A stretch of 64,000 bases of DNA, taken from the NCBI RefSeq assembly GCF_000150955.2, contig NC_011678.1, positions 763,518 to 827,517 of the forward strand. Direction: 5' to 3'. Positions 41,408 through 53,500 of this stretch are shown in pieces (the first letter of the stretch is position 1; the number at the start of each line of letters is the position of its first letter). The position numbers were made by a program, and so were the translations under genes. The DNA is from Phaeodactylum tricornutum CCAP 1055/1 (taxonomy: Eukaryota; Bacillariophyta; Bacillariophyceae; Surirellales; Neidiaceae). The notes beneath the pieces were generated by a model that was given only the letters and a program-made list of their open reading frames with translations, made no database searches and was not told the DNA's origin.

Positions 41408-42952
41408 ATGGAATGGCCGTTACAGAATGCGACGACAGGAAAACCTGTCACCACCCCGACGAATCAAGATATTCTGTTGGCTGCCGCCGAGGCGGCTTCG
41501 CGAGAAGCGCCGGAAATGGTGGCGTCTTTTGTTGCAGGGATGAAAGCGTGCCAAAATTGGCGATCGGAATATGTCGCCTTAATGGAAGCGTTCGTCCGAA
41601 TTCAGGCCAACGTGACGCCGACGACGGCAGTCGCAATGTGTCGTGCGGGACTGGTGGAAGCGACGAACGCCTTTCGTTTTCACCGTGACGATGCACAGTC
41701 TGCTCCATTTGCCGAAGCCTTTACTCAAGAATGGGAGGCTCTGGAGACGGAAACATTCAGAGGCTCACAGAACTCGACGGAAAAAGTGCAATTTGCGTTA
41801 GCGTCGCCGCATGGGACCGACGCCAACCCCATCTTTGTCAGTGGAGCCGAGGCGGTAGCCCAGCTCAAAGTCTGGAGTGACTACGGATGCATGGAACCTT
41901 CCGCCGCAGAACACGCCACACGGGTTTGCACCATGAAAGACATTTCTTCGCTGGTCCGGGGTAAAACCTTCGTTCTTTTGGGCGTAACGTCAGAAATGGG
42001 GCCAGCATCCACGCTGCTCAAGATTCCTGGGGCGCACGTCATCGGAGTGTCCCGATCGGGTCCAAAGTTACAAACGCTAGTTGACTTTTTGCATCAGAGC
42101 GGTTTTTCCGATACAATCTTGCAAGTTCCCAAAGGAGGGGCTGATTTACTGAAACAAGCGCCGCAAATTTCTCGATGGATTGTTGAGTCAGCTCCCAAAG
42201 ATCGTCCTATTATTATCATGCCATTGGCTTACATGGACGGGGAGGCAAATGTCCGTGTCACCATCGCCATGGACGGAATCGTAAACTACATACGTGAACG
42301 ACGAAGCGACGTATCTCTAACATACTTGACATCGCCGACCACGGTATACGCCATCCCTCGCGAAGCAGCGAATGACTCGAAACGGCGACATGACGAAGGA
42401 AACATTTACATGAGAGCTATCAATCTCATGTCACTGGGCCGGCTAGCGAAACCTTCGAATGTTTGGTTAGGTGAAACAGGCTCCTTGCTTATCTACAACG
42501 GCTTGCTTCATTTGCAAGGTCCGAACTATGCACTGGCCAAGATCATGCAGCAATGGCGCTGCATGGTAGCGTACGAAGAGGGCATTATTGTGGCCGCCCC
42601 ACACGCGCCAGGAACTAGAACTTACTCCGTCGTACATTCTTTGCAAGCGGCGGCAGCACTTGAAGGATTTCAGTATATGGAGCCAATGATTGCATTCGAC
42701 GTCCTCCCTTGCTCGACACTAATGACCGCCATTATCCTCGATCAGGTGAACGAATGCAGCCCCGCCAAACTGAAGCATCCAATGGAACTGTTTATGGATG
42801 GCTCCGTACACGGGGGGTTATGGCGTTGTCCTTTCAGCTCCGATTCGATCGGTCCGTTGGCCTACGTCCTTGGCCAGATGATTGCAAGGAAAGGCTGGTG
42901 CCCATCTGGCGCCTTGGCGTCGCAACCTTTGGCTTCTCAGGAGTCCACTTGA
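41408..42952 (+). CDS. Atypical Rossmann/SDR-like protein, function unknown
   Basis: 514 residues, single exon. The first 180 residues are helical and unfamiliar. A Rossmann-type segment follows: KTFVLLGVTSEMGPASTLL near 180, ending in VIGVSRSG where an NADP-binding arginine often lies. Then come PIIIMPLAYMDGEAN, a strand with LTYLTSPTTVYAIP, and GPNYALAKIMQQWRC. The last supplies Tyr-x-x-x-Lys as in short-chain reductases. The spacing between nucleotide loop and YxxxK (about 190) is longer than in classical SDRs. The overall look recalls enoyl-reductase-like or other divergent SDRs, but I cannot assign a reaction. It converges with the bestrophin gene. Confidence 0.6.
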   Translation: MEWPLQNATTGKPVTTPTNQDILLAAAEAASREAPEMVASFVAGMKACQNWRSEYVALMEAFVRIQANVTPTTAVAMCRAGLVEATNAFRFHRDDAQSAPFAEAFTQEWEALETETFRGSQNSTEKVQFALASPHGTDANPIFVSGAEAVAQLKVWSDYGCMEPSAAEHATRVCTMKDISSLVRGKTFVLLGVTSEMGPASTLLKIPGAHVIGVSRSGPKLQTLVDFLHQSGFSDTILQVPKGGADLLKQAPQISRWIVESAPKDRPIIIMPLAYMDGEANVRVTIAMDGIVNYIRERRSDVSLTYLTSPTTVYAIPREAANDSKRRHDEGNIYMRAINLMSLGRLAKPSNVWLGETGSLLIYNGLLHLQGPNYALAKIMQQWRCMVAYEEGIIVAAPHAPGTRTYSVVHSLQAAAALEGFQYMEPMIAFDVLPCSTLMTAIILDQVNECSPAKLKHPMELFMDGSVHGGLWRCPFSSDSIGPLAYVLGQMIARKGWCPSGALASQPLASQEST

Positions 42953-43012
42953 CTATCTTTTTCGTGGTATTATTTGAATACTGCAACATCGACTCTATTT
43001 TAATTCAAGTCT

Positions 43013-44257
43013 TTAAACAGTGCTACTCAATAACGAAGTTTTCTCGTCTGGAAAGGGGCAATCTCCTTCTTGCCCGTGGACGCGGAAACGCAGTTTATTC
43101 ATCCATTCGTCTCCATCAATATCCAAAATTGTCAAGTATGTGTCTTCATAAGCAGTACAAGCAAGCGCGCTATTATCGAAATCGTTCGGATCGTCACCAA
43201 ACGGATTATCCAGGTCCATGGCAACAACTTCGAGACCCATAAATCCGTAGGTGATCAAAAAGACTTCAAAGCAATGCGCAAAAGTGCTGCTATCGTCGTC
43301 AAGCATAACGAAAGGAACCGTAAAAACATAGAGAAATAAGAAAGTACGAGCCATTTGAATCAACGGGAAAGGTACCGGTGTTGTTAGAAACTTGCGAATA
43401 CCGTAGTAGCCGCCAATAAAGCTGTCAACGCTTCACAGTAGCTTGTTCTCGTGAGAAATTGCCATTGGCTCTGCGAGGCGACCGGCCTGACTGCATATTG
43501 TTTTGCGAAGAAGGTACGCCATTCGGATAGGAACACGCATACCGTCTTCCCATTGGGAGCGGTCATGGTGAGCGCCACGCTGAACAAGTTCTGTGGCAAA
43601 TGTAGCAGCTTTCATAACATCCTTTTGCTCGTTTCCGTTCAACCCTTGGATTTCTCATACCGGGATTTGGTCAGTTGGATAGTCAATAACCGCCATGGAT
43701 GTTTTGAGTAGCATCACACAGCGATACGTGACTTCCTGACGCCACTCCTTGGAGAGATCATCCTGATTCTTACCTGTAAACACACAAACATTCTGCACCA
43801 GTTCACGGCACTCGCGATACATGACACCAATAGAATCGCGCGCGCTTTCGTACCGAGTTAAGCCAGTGTTCACCCGCGAAACAAGCAAGAACGCTACCAC
43901 TAACGTGAGAAAGCCGTGGCCTTGAGTGGAGACATCCACAGAGTACTTTCCGTCGAAATGACTATCCACAAAGCTCAAAATAACCATCACGCAAACATTG
44001 AACAAACAGTAAGGGAAAACTGTAGGCCATTTAGATCCCCATACTTGGAAAATCACAGAAATGTGCGATCCACTATTGTAGCTTACAGTGCTGAAAGAGT
44101 CCGTGGGGAAAAGACAGTCGTTAGAAATGAGAAAAACGGAAGCTGCTCATGATCCGTCATCAACACGATCCACTCGCAAACATCGTCCCATGATAGAAAC
44201 TTACTACGATGTCATGTGCTCGTCTGTCTGCTTCTTGGCCGCACCAAAGAAACCCAT
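43013..44257 (-). pseudogene. Bestrophin-family anion channel interrupted by two in-frame TGA codons
   Basis: Exon 1 is 44257-44205 (MGFFGAAKKQTDEHMTS), exon 2 is 44090-43013. The 114-bp intron has donor GTAAGT, a CTAAC branch-like site and a T-rich tract before CAG, and joins in phase as TSY-TVSYNSGSH. Bestrophin features: HISVIFQVWGSKW, VNTGLTRYESARDSIG, the late YYGIRKFLTTPVPFPLIQMARTFLF, and the calcium-site-like DLDNPFGDDPNDFD. The whole of exon 2 is one frame except for TGA at 43655-43657 and 43433-43435. With those read as sense it would be 376 residues. No splice choice removes them without losing conserved sequence. It may be a recent pseudogene, a null allele or a sequence error. 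Some algal bestrophins carry chloride or bicarbonate; no plastid signal is seen here. Confidence 0.75.
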
Positions 44258-45135
44258 GGGTGCGACTGTTTTGCCGAAACACGTAATCATTGCCGTCAAA
44301 ATAAAAGATATGGTGTGGTCGATAGTACTATGAAGTCAGCAAGCTTTTTATGATTTCGTTCCGAATTTACATAGTGCGACACCGTCAGCTGTTGTACCGT
44401 CAATCAGGGAAAATCTATGCTAAGTATTTTATTGCAAACCCGCCTGCACTTAATGTCTTTTTTCCAATAATTCTTCTTTGCAGAAGGAGTCTCTCGGTTT
44501 CCCCCTTCTATTTATCCCTAACTAGCGACGTGGCTTGTATTTATCATTTTGGTTTTGACTCACCCAATTGACGTCACCACCTTGCAACGAACCAGCTGGA
44601 GCCCGAATTTCGATATTCATAACTCGAAGAGCCCGAATTTCGATATTCATAACTCGAAGAACTGAAATGTTTTGCAGTCCCATCCAATATATCTTACCAA
44701 ACCTCCTGGACTTGGACCAATGGAATCATTTTAGCGCTCGAAATGCTCTGTTGTTTGCAACAGTGTCTCCTACAGCCTTCCCAAACTGTGTCAAAGGAAA
44801 TGTAAGCGAAGCTCATGTCAGACCTGGGCTCCGTTGACTCTACTGCAAGCTTACGTTAGTTCGATGAGCAGAGCCTATTCACAACCAGCGTTTCGAACTT
44901 GGCTGCGAGGCTACCACTATTTTTCACTCTCAAATTTAAGCTTTTATATTCAAATATCTCATTTAAAATAGTCGAGATAATTATTATGTCGTCATACGTC
45001 CAAACAATTTATGTAATCATGCCCATACCATGCAGAGCTCCTTCACTGTCAGCTGTCGACCGCTTTTCACAGGATCGAAGCCCATTCGAAACAAGCCGCA
45101 TATCGGTATTTGGATACAACCTGCAAAACTCAACT
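44258..45135. other. Intergenic region with a 30-bp duplication
   Basis: Between the divergent bestrophin and DTW genes. It contains the 30-bp direct duplication at 44599-44658 and TCACTGTCA at 45043-45051. The DTW frame is open from 44899, but the part before 45136 looks unlike conserved protein. Confidence 0.4.
44599..44658. repeat. Perfect 30-bp tandem duplication
   Basis: Two identical 30-bp units (44599-44628 and 44629-44658) with 2 further matching bases. A recent slippage or duplication event; no coding significance. Confidence 0.8.
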
Positions 45136-45915
45136 ATGAGCGAAGGGAAACCCAAAGGGATTGAGGACCAGAAATGCGCGACGACTGTCTTGGAATTGCA
45201 GAAACGAAAGCGATCCTTGTGCAGCACATGCGATCGGCCAGAACCGATGGCGTGTATATGCAGCGCGCTTCCAGAGCAACGAATCCGCCTGGAAAAATGT
45301 CACTGTCTAATACTGCAACATCCGCACGAAAGGCGCCACAAGAATCGAAGCTTGCCTTTTGTACAAATGTGTTTGCATCCCTCAAGTATGTCGGTTTCAG
45401 TAGCGCGTCGTTTTGGTACGTCGACCGATTCTTCTTTGACTGTCAACGAGATGGCGAAAGAGGAAAGCCCTACTTGGCTCGTCTATCCAGATAGGCAGGC
45501 GATCCCGCTAACCGAGGCTTTGCAAACTTTGAGCCAAAATAGTGAATCACCGAAGGTTACCCTAGTATTTTTGGACGCTACATGGAAATACGCGAAAGAA
45601 ATGCACAAAGCAAATGAAGAAAAGATGCAGTACCCATCTCATATGTTGCGCGTCAAGCTTTCCCCGGATGATTTTGCAGTATTCAATCCTAGACGCTTCG
45701 ACATTAGGACACCACCGTCGGAAGATTGCCTGTCCACGGCCGAGTGTCTTGCTTTCATTATTTCTAAACTCGAAAAGGAGCCTTTTATTTACGACACAAT
45801 CATGAAGCCGCTTGATCTCATGGTACAGCAGTGGCATGCTTTTGCGAAACAAACTAGAGCAAGAAAGCGAAGAAAGAAAGAACATCACGGAGAGCTATTT
45901 TCTGCAAATGCTTGA
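45136..45915 (+). CDS. DTW-domain protein, probable tRNA uridine aminocarboxypropyltransferase
   Basis: DTW proteins (TapT, DTWD1/2) transfer the 3-amino-3-carboxypropyl group of SAM to tRNA uridine, giving acp3U. Motifs: CSTCDRP..MACIC (zinc-type cysteines), QHPHERRHKNRS, LVYPD, the name-giving motif as FLDATWKYAKEM (D-x-T-W), then RRFDIRTPPSEDCLSTAEC. From ATG 45136 (MSEGKPKG) the protein has 259 residues. In-frame Met codons at 44986, 45019 and 44899 give longer forms. I favour 45136 because the motif TCACTGTCA (45043-45051) and sequence unlike conserved protein lie between. A longer form could carry an organelle leader (MPIPCRAPSLSAVDRFS). The family call is firm, the start is not. Confidence 0.83.
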   Translation: MSEGKPKGIEDQKCATTVLELQKRKRSLCSTCDRPEPMACICSALPEQRIRLEKCHCLILQHPHERRHKNRSLPFVQMCLHPSSMSVSVARRFGTSTDSSLTVNEMAKEESPTWLVYPDRQAIPLTEALQTLSQNSESPKVTLVFLDATWKYAKEMHKANEEKMQYPSHMLRVKLSPDDFAVFNPRRFDIRTPPSEDCLSTAECLAFIISKLEKEPFIYDTIMKPLDLMVQQWHAFAKQTRARKRRKKEHHGELFSANA

Positions 45916-46564
45916 TGCTTCTTGGAGCCTCTGATTGAAAATCAGGTTTTTTATTGTAGATGCCCCATCTCCTCCTCTACCCGATCGCTGAGATTGGATA
46001 TAGGAAGGCACGAGAATCTTGTCGTACATCTGTGCTGTCGCTTGTGTTTGGAATATCTCACGATCTTAAAGTAAATAGGCGAGCCTGTTCCGAATATGAC
46101 ACGCTTTACCACTACCAAGCTTGGGAAGCCCAAACCTAGAGGTACCTTATGAGAGGGACTCAAGGATTAGCTCGAAAGCATGTATTTGACAGTCACTAAG
46201 TGTACCTGTATAATTTACTGTTAGTTCACTGTCATGGTTGCATGCGACTTGGGCCTAAGTGTTTTGGGCGTTTGTCAATCGCTCCACGAGGACTTGATTG
46301 TTCGACATTTTCTGATTGGATTAGAGTTTATGTGACTGTGAATGATACAAGCGCAAAAGTACTTTTTCCGGCCGACGGTCAGACGAAGTGAGGACGGTAG
46401 GCAGAGTGATGCGTGTGATGCGCACGTCGAAGGATTGTAAGATACCGACTACGGCCGAAAATACGCGACGTATTCTCCCATGTGGGTCTTCGGATGTCGA
46501 CTTTTGACCGCATCCCATCCTCCTCCTCTGCACTGAAATTCTTGATATTTGCGCAAAAGAAACC
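45916..46564. other. Promoter region of fabG with four ACAGT motifs
   Basis: 650 bp holding TGACAGTCA (46187-46195), TTACTGTTA (46215-46223), TCACTGTCA (46226-46234) and TGACTGTGA (46333-46341). This is the densest set in the window along with 9461-9565. No gene is supported. Confidence 0.45.
46187..46341. promoter_or_regulatory. Four TNACAGTNA motifs upstream of fabG
   Basis: Four copies in 155 bp, in both orientations, ending 224 bp before the fabG start. Two of them (46215-46223 and 46226-46234) are 11 bp apart centre to centre, about one helical turn. Binding by a factor is inferred from recurrence only. Confidence 0.42.
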
Positions 46565-47528
<964 letters not shown>

Positions 47529-48639
47529 GCATGTGTGTGAGCAAGCACCAAGCCCAACGGATATTTTGAAAACAAACACTAACAGTAAACAATTTGCTAG
47601 CCATATACCAGGTACTCGTTCGAAAATCGACTTTGATGAGGTTTCCGGGGAAAGCGTGTTTATACTAGAAAATTGAGTCGTACACAATCAGACGTGCGAC
47701 TCACTTTGGTTGGTTCGAAGCAGACACATCAAGGGTACTAACTCTAACGTCCTAGTGAGTCGAAATTCAGAAAAAACACAACAGCGCAGAAAGAAAGATC
47801 TCATACCCATAGATCTTTTTAGATGATAGTTACATAATGACTTTTGAAATAAATACGAATGTATGAAATCAAACACGATATCGGACGTATCTTTGTAATT
47901 GCCCACAACTGACAGTGAATAAAAAGGAGAAGCGACGGCTCGCCAGAGTGGAGCTATAGGAAAGATTTAGACTGTCTGGAATTCGGAGCGCTGGGACATT
48001 ATTTACGAAATCCCTCTCGATTTATTTCGAATCGTTATTGAAACAGGGGTAGACGGCTCGATGTCAGGTACTCCTAAAGTGTGGGTCATCTTCTTTCCGA
48101 AACCGTGACCCCTTCGATGATCGAGTGATATACAAAAGGAGTGGCTAACAGTTAAGGGAGTTTGGCATTCGTCATTCAGCCGTCACGGTTCGAGGTGCAA
48201 GCTGCTGGATACACCATCCTTTGAGCGGTGAATCCGAACCTCACCAGCGATCCGTGACCTAACTGTACAATGGATGTATGTTTAATTAATATCTCCTGTA
48301 AATTTAGGTTGATAAAGCTATAGATCTTGCCTGATGTGTATTCGTCATATCCAAGCTCTAAGGATCTATAGGCAATGAACCCGTCTAGAGTGAAGGTGCA
48401 TATGCTGTATGAAAAAAGATTTGGCTGGTGAACGTCCGCACAATCCGATACTAGGAGCTCGGATGCTGCTGCCTGTGGGTACCTCTTGCTTTTGCTTTAA
48501 GTGAGGTATGGAGGGAGTGCGTTGAAATCATTCATATATGTGAGTGTGGCGCGCTTTTTGTTCTTCGTTTTATTGATCCTTTGGCGGGAAAGATCTTTCG
48601 TTTCGGATACGCCTTTTTGTTGGCCTTTCGAGACATATC
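47529..48639. other. Long intergenic region
   Basis: 1.1 kb between convergent genes. Contains TAACAGTAA (47580-47588), TGACAGTGA (47910-47918) and TAACAGTTA (48146-48154). No open frame looks like protein, and I saw no repeats or RNA gene. Confidence 0.4.
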
Positions 48640-49680
48640 TTAAAAATCTGTGTTCGACAGATGATCCCCGTCGTAGACGGTCGCGTCCGTCAAGGAAACA
48701 AACGGACTCTCCTCATCGTCGTCTTCTTCGTCGTCGAGTTGCAGTGGTGCTGGTGGCTTAAAGTCATCTTCGTAAGTCAGATTTTCGCCGTAGAGGGTAT
48801 CGAGCGTCGCTTGCGGCGGAGACAGAGACATGCGGTCGTCAAACCGTTGAATCGCTCCCTCACGCGACGGTGAATCTGCGAAGCGTAGCTCGTATTCCAT
48901 GTTCAAGTCAGTGGGGAATTGCGGTGGCTCTGGGAGAAAGCTGCCTCCCGAGCTCGCGGCGGTAGCGGGCGTAGAGTTATGATTAGGAGTCGCCAAAGAG
49001 TTGGCACGGCGTTTCCTGGGCATCCAATCGTCAGTCAGGGAGGATTCCATGATCGGTGCGGACGCTGCGACCGATGATTGCATGACGACTGGGTAAGTAT
49101 CAGCGACCCTAGGGGATTCCATCACTATGGCTGATGTAGACCTTTTTCTCGAGCCCTTGCCGGTGGATGCGGGTGCCTTGGTACTTGCGTGTTGTTCCGC
49201 AATCTGGTGATTGGATAGGCCCGACATTCTCCGTTGTTCGATGGATTGCAAGACATCTTCCGGTGTGTTCACGCCTTCTGCGTAATTGTTACGGTCCGAA
49301 CGATTGCAGTCACGGACGGCATTCTTTGTTTTGTCAAGGATTTTGTCGGGACTGAGGACTGCCCACTTCGCCTCGGATCCCCGCGTTCTTTCCTGCCAAA
49401 AAAGAAACCTCCCCGGTGGGTTCAGTTTTTGGATGTGAGCGATGATGTCTCGGGCGACGGCGTCCTTTTGTGGAGTAGTGTAGTCCGAGCAATAGTTTGG
49501 ATCGGATCTCGAACGAATGAGCGCTCGAAAGCGCTCGTTCCCCGGGTGCTGTGAGACGTTCACGCCCCGTCCGTTCAGAACGTCATGACCATGAACGACA
49601 ATATCCTCTAAAAGAAGACGATTCTGGTTCGAATTGCGATTGCCGGTCGCGCCTTTACCTCCTTTGCGACGGCTGCTCAT
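48640..49680 (-). CDS. DUF6824-domain protein
   Basis: 346 residues from ATG 49680 (MSSRRKGGKG); a longer frame from 49782 adds 34 residues without features. The domain (about 18-110) begins DIVVHGHDVLNGRGVNVSQHPGNERFRALI, the hallmark of DUF6824, which is expanded in diatoms. It continues with TPQKDAVARDIIAHIQKLNPPGRFLFW and ends KWAVLSPDKILDKTKNAVRD. The rest is Ser/Pro-rich with a basic patch (RKRRANS) that may be a nuclear signal, and a very acidic C-terminus (DDEEDDDEESP). The layout suggests a nuclear regulatory protein, but no member has a function I know of. Confidence 0.72.
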   Translation of the reverse strand: MSSRRKGGKGATGNRNSNQNRLLLEDIVVHGHDVLNGRGVNVSQHPGNERFRALIRSRSDPNYCSDYTTPQKDAVARDIIAHIQKLNPPGRFLFWQERTRGSEAKWAVLSPDKILDKTKNAVRDCNRSDRNNYAEGVNTPEDVLQSIEQRRMSGLSNHQIAEQHASTKAPASTGKGSRKRSTSAIVMESPRVADTYPVVMQSSVAASAPIMESSLTDDWMPRKRRANSLATPNHNSTPATAASSGGSFLPEPPQFPTDLNMEYELRFADSPSREGAIQRFDDRMSLSPPQATLDTLYGENLTYEDDFKPPAPLQLDDEEDDDEESPFVSLTDATVYDGDHLSNTDF

Positions 49681-50508
49681 GGTGAGTAACGTTGGAAACA
49701 GAGGATTCGGGGTATCGAAACCAAATCTCAACAACGAGTGGTCCGACGCAAGCGAAACTTCACTTTGGGTTACCTGATGCAATTATTTAGGCAGAGAAAC
49801 AAAAAGTTTTACCTGAATCCTCTTTTAAGTGTCGTTCCAACGCCGTGACAGAGGGTCCTCCAATTCCGCCCATGGACCTTTTTGTGTGCGTATTTTTGTT
49901 TGTTGTCTGTCCTAGACGCTTGTTGTGTATGGTGCGAAATCGAGATATTCAGGAAAACCCGAAAAAGTCGCGAATGAGGTTTCGTGATCTTCCTTTCCGA
50001 TCGGCGGCAGTACAGTTTCTACGTGGATCCGGTACGAAAGATCGATGTACCGTCTGTCACGATCCGTGTCGCCGGGATGCGCGCTGTTGCGAGTGCATCA
50101 CCCGTACGCCACGGGCCGTCATCCATACCCGGAGATGGATCCAACTTCTATCTCACCCGGGCGTGTGTACTGTTTAAATTTCGAAACACGGACTCATACT
50201 GGAACCCTCACTCGAATCGGTAGGGTTTGGGTGAGGATACCCACTTCTCTACCATGGCGATTGGAATAGCGATAGTCCAGCGCTGTTGGACCCATTCGAC
50301 GAAGCCATTCATCTTTAATCGCCACTGAAAGTAGCTAGACTGCCTCACAAGTCTCTGTAATAGTGAAAGGACTGTGTCGCGTTCTGTTGGTGTCACTCCT
50401 TCGTTGACGATTTGTTCGTTGAAGATTGTCGATTGATAGCCCAGCCGACCGAAACCGTAGAAGGTTTTCTTCCACCTTGCTGACTGTTAGTCGAACCATT
50501 TCCGCACC
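49681..50508. other. Divergent intergenic region
   Basis: 830 bp between the DUF6824 gene and the VPS39-like gene. TGACTGTTA lies at 50481-50489, 20 bp before the VPS39-like start. Several open frames on both strands overlap one another and have no protein character. Confidence 0.4.
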
Positions 50509-53500
50509 ATGTCCATCGTGGCAACGTGGGATCTGCAGGCGAACTACAGTCCCCGCTCGTTGGCTGTCTTTCCGGCTGCGCAAGGCGCTGTTGTTGCGAC
50601 ACACAATCCCTTTGATGCCGCGGCAGCGGTACCAGTGGAAGGACACGCGCTGGCGATCGTGTACGGAACCGAACGAGGATCCGTGCACTATCGCTCGTTC
50701 GGACCACCGAGCCGAACCGCCCGAGCGGGACTGGCGTCCTCTTCTTCCAGAAACGCAGCCTCCACTTCATCAGCAGCCCACCAATTGCAAACACCGCTAG
50801 GAGTAGCGCAAGGATCGGGACGTCGTCCCAGTGCTAATTTGCCGCGGCATTTATTTCCCATTGACTTGTCCAGCGGATCCGTGCCGGGGTCCATCGTGGT
50901 ATGTTTGCAATTGGGAGGAACAGCTCCTCAGTCTCCGTCCGTTCCGGTGTTTCTTTTGCTGGTGGACGACAATCGGGGAACCTCGGGTAGTAGTCAGCCC
51001 GGAGCGTACGCAACGTATTTGGCAACGCTCTCCCACGGATCCTTTCACGTGCTGTCCACCCAATCGTCTTTACCACGAATGAGTTGCGTTCAGTACAGTC
51101 CCACAACCGGTATAGTATACGCAGCGGGACGCCACCTGCAAACCTTACCCTGGGAGCAGTGGGAGACATTGGTAGACGACACCAACAAACACGCTCGTGG
51201 ACGGTCGACGATGCACTCCAAGCGCACGGTCTTTTCGTCTTCGTCGCTACCATCCCCGGGTGTTCGTAGTGGACCCGACGGTATGGCGTTCATTGCCAAA
51301 AACAAGGTAACTGTAGTGGCGGTGGGCAACGCAGTCTATGGCGTGGCTGGCCACGACCCACGGGATTTGCCGTCGTCGGAAGGTCCCGTCAAGTTGCTTT
51401 CGTTCGCACAGTCTTCCCAAGTACATCCGATTATTTGTTTAGATCTGCTGGACCAATCACTCGATCCTGATTGGTCCTTGATCTTCCTGGCAAGTGGTCG
51501 CGAGTGTGCCGTGCTTGATGTACACTATGGACCACCGGACAACGCCCGGATCTCCTCCAGTGAACCTCGCCACGGGATTGTTACCTTGGCCTCACCAATC
51601 CTGGCCGCGGCCACTTCTTTGCCCTGGGTAGCCGTTTTGACGAGTGACGGCCTCATTAGTGTGCGATCTCCTTCCTGCATGGCAATTCCCTTGCGGACAG
51701 TGGAAGTCGGGACACGACCGAACGATTATTTCGTGCTGCGAACTCTGCTGGAAGAAACGCAAACGACGCCGTGGATTGTGGCCTTGAGCTATTCAGGAGA
51801 AGGACGTGTCCTACAGTGTCAGCCAGATACGGAACAAGACCTTGCCGACCGGTTAATGAGACATGCTATTGACGCCTTTGGCGCCAACGGCTTTCCACGA
51901 TCGGAACTTGCCGAAGCCGTCAACGCATCTTTCACTGCAACGTCGTACGTCGGGCCAGAGGCATCGGCACGCGCCCGTGTGTTACTGAAGGAATACTTGG
52001 AAGCGGTTTTGGGGTTGTCAGATTTCGAAGGTGGCGGTTCCTCTTGTTGGCCCACGGAACTCTCCAACGGGGAGGGTCACCACGGCTCACTCGCTGGTGG
52101 TTTTTCGGGTCACGGGGTTTCTCCTAGTGTTGTTTCTTCGGCGTCGCCGGCTACCCTCTTGACGGGGACGGCCCTCCTGTGTTTGGTGTCCAGTCAGCTC
52201 TCGCCTCCCAATTCAAGTTTGGCCAACCGAGCTGCCAAAGCTTCGGCCGAGAAGATGGGCATTGTCGTGGATGGGACGATAGCGGGCGCAACGGTCCTGG
52301 TATGTGAGTTGGTGGCAGACAAGCTCTTGAGGGAAGCCTCGACTGCCCTTTCTCTGTTGCCCGGGTCGTCTTCGGCTCCCATCACGCGTGTTCATCGGCA
52401 ATCACAGACTGGAAGTCATACAGACTTTGTCGAAGCTGCGATTTGGTTGCTGCGCTCTTGCGGAAAGCACGAACGAGCAATCGATGTGACTTACGAGAAA
52501 CTGCAACAGCAAGGCCAAACGGGGAACGAAGCGAGCGCACGAGGCTATTGGTCACAGATCAAGTACGAATCCTATACGGCTACTCATTTGAGCGACCTTT
52601 GGGGTGCAGGTAAAGAAATTGCCTGCGATCTAGTGCTCAAGTCTCCCGCAACCTATCGCCTATTGGAAAATAATCCTCGTCTAGGATTGTCCGTCTTCAC
52701 TGCGTTGCACCCGCAGAATCAAAGCCAGTGGCGATCCATGTCGGCTCGTGACAATCCCTTGTCGCACCCCAACTTTCCCTACCAAGTCGTGAAGCTCCTC
52801 AAGTCAATCAACCCTGCAATACCGTACGACAAAGATCCTTCGTTACCTCTCGAGGATCAGTCTCTGCCTTTAGAGTCGGGACGGGCGTTGGTAGTGACGT
52901 ATATAGAATCCGCCATCGGGATTGCTACAGGACGACCGACCGAGCCAGACCAATTCGACACATTACCTTCCAACGAAGACTTCGAGGAACGTGTTGCCAA
53001 TTTTCATGACGAATTGTCGTTTCAGCTCTTGGAGGGCGTGATTGCCGAACGACGAGATGATGATGAGAATGGATTGGATACAGACTTGGGTAAACACTAT
53101 CGTACCAAGCTTCGACGTCTGCTACGATGGCCGATCGCCAAGATTCGCGCAGAAACCTTTATGGACTCACTTCCCTCTTCATTTTTGGAAGAAAAGGCCT
53201 TGGTCCTGGGTCGGCTAGGACGGCACGAAGATGCTTTGCGGATTCTGTACATTGATCTGGACAGTCTCGAGCTGGCTCTCGAGTATTGTGACCATCGCCA
53301 CGAAGTTCAAAAATTACAACAAAACCAAGCGCGAGCTCAACACCCCAGTACAAACATGTACTCGGATGAAGATTTGCTCGAATCTGAGAGTTTGGAGAGA
53401 GACAACGCCTATCTTCCGTTGATCCGTGTGGCACTCGAATCGGACCCTAAGAAAGGAGCTAGTGTTGCGATACAGATTCTCGCCCTGCGACGAAGTGCAA

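Noticed and set aside
43646-43661. A 16-nt GT-AG segment that would remove the first TGA of the bestrophin
   Set aside because: Far too short for an intron, and its removal would shift the frame.
44599-44658. CRISPR-like or satellite repeat
   Set aside because: Only two abutting copies with no spacers; a simple tandem duplication.
47708-47730. GGTTCGAAGC, like a tRNA B box
   Set aside because: No A box or acceptor stem around it.
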